Source: Chersky-840 sp963810195
Lineage (GTDB): Bacteria; Actinomycetota; Acidimicrobiia; Acidimicrobiales; UBA8190
Direction of reading: 5' to 3'
DNA: 64,000 nt
NCBI GenBank assembly: GCA_963810195.1
Contig: CAWEMO010000003.1
Span: forward strand, 124,001-188,000
The notes below the pieces were generated by a model. It did not search any database and was not told the DNA's origin. It worked only from the letters and a program-made list of their open reading frames with translations. Position 1 is the stretch's first letter. Each line of letters opens with the position of its first letter. Below, piece after piece: positions 61,546 through 64,000 of this stretch. Made by a program: the position numbers and the translations under genes.

Positions 61546-62643
61546 TCAGGACGCTGCCGCAGCCGCCTGCTGCGAGGTGCGTACCAGGTTCTCGAGGACG
61601 TCGTGCGCGGCGCCGTCGTCGAGGACGGCACGGGCCCGCTCGACCCCCTGGGCGAGATCGGCGCTCAACCCCGCCACGACCAGGGCGGCGGCGGCGTTGA
61701 GCACGGCGATGTCACGGTGCGCGCCGCGTTCGCCCTCCAGGACGCGCCGCACCACTTCGGCGTTGGCGGCGGCGTCCCCGCCGCGCAGCTCCTCGAGCGA
61801 CGCGGTGGCGAGCCCGAGCTCGGCCGGGTCCACCGTGTACCGACGGACCTCGTCGCCCGCGACGGCCTCGAGGACCGTCGAAGGCCCGGTGGTCGACAAC
61901 TCGTCGAGGCCGTCGGCCCCGTGCACGACCATGGCCCGCCGGGCCCCGTTCGCCATCAGGACACTCAGCATCTTTTCGGCCATGGCGGGATCGCTCACGC
62001 CCACGACCTGCAGGCGAGCCCGCGCCGGGTTCGCCAGCGGACCTAGGAAGTTGAAGACGGTGGCCACGCCGAGCTCGCGACGCACCGGGATGGCGAAACG
62101 CATGGCGGGATGAAAGCGCGGCGCGAAGCAGAACCCGATGCCCGCCTCGTCGATGCAGCGGGCCACACCGGGAGGGCCGAGGTCGATGACGACGCCGAGC
62201 GCTTCGAGGACGTCGGCCGAGCCCGCCGCCGACGTCGCGGCGCGGCCCCCGTGCTTGCACACCCTCGCCCCCGCGCCCGCCACCACGAGCGCGGCGATCG
62301 TCGACACGTTGATGGACAGGCTTCGGTCCCCGCCGGTTCCGCACGTGTCCACCAGCTCCTCGGGCCGGGGCACCGGAAGCGGCTCGGCGTGGGTGAGCAT
62401 GGCGCGAACCAGGCCGGTCATCTCCTGCACGGTCTCGCCCTTGATGCGCAAGGCGGTGACGAAGGCGGCGATCTGCGCCGGCGTGGCGACACCGGCAAGC
62501 ACCTCACCGAGGGCCAGCGCGGCCTCCTCTGCGCTCAAGTCACCTCTCGACAACAACCGTCCGAGCACGGCGGGCCACCCGCCCAGCGCGGCGAAGGCGC
62601 CGTCGCCGTCGCCCCCGCTGCCGGCCCTGTCGTCTCCACTCAT
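61546..62643 (-). CDS. trpD: anthranilate phosphoribosyltransferase
   Basis: The 365-residue enzyme joins anthranilate and PRPP in tryptophan synthesis. Signatures: VDTCGTGGDRSLSINVSTIAALV (PRPP loop), VCKHGGRAATSAAGSADVLEALG and FNFLGPLANPARARLQVVGV. The loop GDRSLSIN differs from the common GDGxxTFN but keeps CGTGGD. No other trp gene adjoins. ATG 62643 is used; GTG 62655 is in frame. Ala-rich C-terminus. Confidence 0.95.
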   Translation of the reverse strand: MSGDDRAGSGGDGDGAFAALGGWPAVLGRLLSRGDLSAEEAALALGEVLAGVATPAQIAAFVTALRIKGETVQEMTGLVRAMLTHAEPLPVPRPEELVDTCGTGGDRSLSINVSTIAALVVAGAGARVCKHGGRAATSAAGSADVLEALGVVIDLGPPGVARCIDEAGIGFCFAPRFHPAMRFAIPVRRELGVATVFNFLGPLANPARARLQVVGVSDPAMAEKMLSVLMANGARRAMVVHGADGLDELSTTGPSTVLEAVAGDEVRRYTVDPAELGLATASLEELRGGDAAANAEVVRRVLEGERGAHRDIAVLNAAAALVVAGLSADLAQGVERARAVLDDGAAHDVLENLVRTSQQAAAAAS

Positions 62644-62662
62644 GGCGGCGTGCACGTCGGCG

Positions 62663-63838
62663 TCAATCCCACCACAGGTCGTGGTCCAGCACGCCCCGTG
62701 CCACCAGCCCGAGCTGGACCTGGCTGGTGCCCTCCACGATGGTCAGCTGCTTGGCGTCGCGGTACCACTGCTCGGTGGGGTGGTCCTCCATGTACCCCGC
62801 CGCACCGAGCAACTGCACGGCGAGGCCCGAGGCGCGCACGGCGAGCTCGGTGGCGTGGTACTTCGCCGCCGACAGCAACGGCACCCACTCCTTGGTGAAC
62901 TTCCCCTGATCGGCGAGCCACGCGGCGCGATAAGTCAGAAGGCGGGCCGCCTCGAGGTCCACCGCGCACTTGGCGATCTCCCACTGCACGCCCTGGAAGT
63001 CGGCGATCGTCTTGCCGAAAGCGGCACGCTCCTTGACGTATTCGGTGGCGTACATGAGCGCGCCCTCGGCCAGGCCGATGCCCCGCGCCGCGACCACGGG
63101 CCGCATCGAGTTGAGCCCCAGCATGGCGAGGCGGAACCCCCCCACCTCGCCGATGACGTTGGCCGCCGGGACCCGGACGTCACCGAGCAACAGCTCGCCG
63201 GTGTCGATGCCCCGCACCCCCATCTTGTGGTCGGTCCGCCCGACCTCCACCCCCGGCCACTCGCGCTCGACGATGAACGCGGTCACCGAGTCATGGGCGC
63301 GGCTGGCGGGGTCGGCGGTCTTGGCGAACACCGTGTACCAGTCGGCCTCGCGCACGCCCGACATCCAGCACTTGGTGCCGTTGAGGACCCAGCCGTCGCG
63401 CCGGTCGGGGTCGGGCGTGGCGCGCGTGCGCATGCCCATCACGTCGCTGCCGGCCTGGGGCTCGGACAACCCGAAGGCGGCGCGCCGGGCCCCGGTGGCG
63501 ATGTCGGGCAGGTACCGCTTCTTCTGCTCTTCGGTCCCCGCGATCATGACGGGCCCGGTCGGCAGACGGGTGAGCAGCAGCATGAGCGCGGCCGTGTTGG
63601 AGTACTTCGCCACCTCCTCGATGGCGATGGTGAGCCCCAGGATCCCCGCACCCGAGCCCCCGTACTCCTCGGGGATGCACAGGCCGAGCAACCCCGCGTC
63701 GCGAAACGCCTCGAAGACGTCGGTCGGGTAGGCGCCGCTGCGGTCGATCTCGCGCGCCCGGGGCATGACCTTGTCTCGCGCCAGGCGGCGGACCGTCGCC
63801 TGGAGGTCGGACAATTCGGGAGTGAGATCGAAGTCCAT
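62663..63838 (-). CDS. acyl-CoA dehydrogenase
   Basis: The 391-residue flavoprotein oxidises acyl-CoA in beta-oxidation or a related pathway. It has FGLSEPQAGSDVMGMRTRA (FAD and substrate motif), WVLNGTKCWMSGVREAD, the flavin and CoA region MYATEYVKERAAFGKTIADFQGVQ and C-terminal QWYRDAKQLTIVEGTSQVQLGLVAR. The catalytic glutamate is likely in the IVEGTS stretch. It ends 20 bases before the trpD start. Confidence 0.95.
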   Translation of the reverse strand: MDFDLTPELSDLQATVRRLARDKVMPRAREIDRSGAYPTDVFEAFRDAGLLGLCIPEEYGGSGAGILGLTIAIEEVAKYSNTAALMLLLTRLPTGPVMIAGTEEQKKRYLPDIATGARRAAFGLSEPQAGSDVMGMRTRATPDPDRRDGWVLNGTKCWMSGVREADWYTVFAKTADPASRAHDSVTAFIVEREWPGVEVGRTDHKMGVRGIDTGELLLGDVRVPAANVIGEVGGFRLAMLGLNSMRPVVAARGIGLAEGALMYATEYVKERAAFGKTIADFQGVQWEIAKCAVDLEAARLLTYRAAWLADQGKFTKEWVPLLSAAKYHATELAVRASGLAVQLLGAAGYMEDHPTEQWYRDAKQLTIVEGTSQVQLGLVARGVLDHDLWWD

Positions 63839-63849
63839 CGCCCCGGAGG

Positions 63850-64000
63850 CTACGCCTGGGCGCGCAGCGCCACGGTCACCTCGATCTCCACCGCTCCGCC
63901 CCGGGGCAGGGCCGCCACCCCGATGGCGGACCGGGTGTGACGGCCCTCGTCGCCGAAGATGCGGTGAAGCACCCGGCTCGCCCCGTCCACCACGGCGGGC
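63850..64000 (-). CDS. RidA-family protein, C-terminal fragment at the window edge
   Basis: The last 49 residues end AIGVAALPRGGAVEIEVTVALRAQA and match the C-terminal half of RidA/YjgF proteins, which deaminate reactive enamines. The start lies beyond the window. The gene lies 11 bases upstream of the acyl-CoA dehydrogenase on the same strand. Confidence 0.85.
   Translation of the reverse strand, partial: PAVVDGASRVLHRIFGDEGRHTRSAIGVAALPRGGAVEIEVTVALRAQA

Overview
The window is high-GC DNA with GTG/TTG starts and strong Shine-Dalgarno sequences. It encodes two F420-type luciferase-like oxidoreductases, DinB/DUF664 and Rv2466c-like proteins of the mycothiol type, a DipZ homologue, an MtrA/MtrB-like two-component pair and a B12-dependent class II ribonucleotide reductase. 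Together these point to an Actinomycetota chromosome. An early-branching class such as Acidimicrobiia is plausible but not proven by the sequence. No rRNA, tRNA, CRISPR array or replication origin was seen.

Layout. 0.1-4.1 kb: a TetR regulator diverging from a protein with two HTH-like regions, then two minus-strand genes that each carry a frameshift. 4.2-9.2 kb: an Lhr-type helicase and a nucleoside-phosphorylase-family protein, also frameshifted. 9.2-20.5 kb: an export region with three ABC-2 exporters, an MFS pump with its MerR regulator, a GNAT enzyme and a secreted LppX-like protein. 20.6-31.3 kb: metabolic and membrane genes, including DUF1275, a DsbA-like oxidoreductase, a HAD hydrolase, a flotillin/NfeD pair, a methyltransferase, a NarL-type two-component system, two membrane proteins and a B12-binding protein. 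31.5-36.9 kb: a cytochrome P450, two alpha/beta hydrolases, a PrmC-like methyltransferase, an RCK potassium channel and a YCII protein. 36.9-41 kb: a rearranged zone with a truncated ECF sigma factor, a broken TetR paralogue, an IS30-family element and a fructosamine-kinase-like gene, flanked by related short repeats. 41-48 kb: nrdJ interrupted by a 140-residue mini-intein, glycerol kinase and a DipZ-like thiol protein. 48-54.6 kb: a GerMN lipoprotein / histidine kinase / response regulator operon, a secreted protein, DUF664, an acyltransferase and a TetR. 54.6-64 kb: aminotransferase, luciferase-like oxidoreductase, ROK glucokinase, SRPBCC protein, glycosyltransferase, two small cysteine-rich proteins, a DnaQ-like exonuclease, TrpD, acyl-CoA dehydrogenase and the end of a RidA-family gene.

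Three themes stand out. First, nrdJ holds a minimal intein at the active-site cysteine and has a well-formed promoter overlapping NrdR-like palindromes. Second, short direct tandem repeats (7-25 bp units, unrelated in sequence) sit in many intergenic regions and at gene ends. Third, six genes carry single-base frameshifts, each repairable by one base in a run of identical bases. That pattern suits assembly error at least as well as real decay.

All functions come from reading the translated sequence and from family knowledge. No database search was run.
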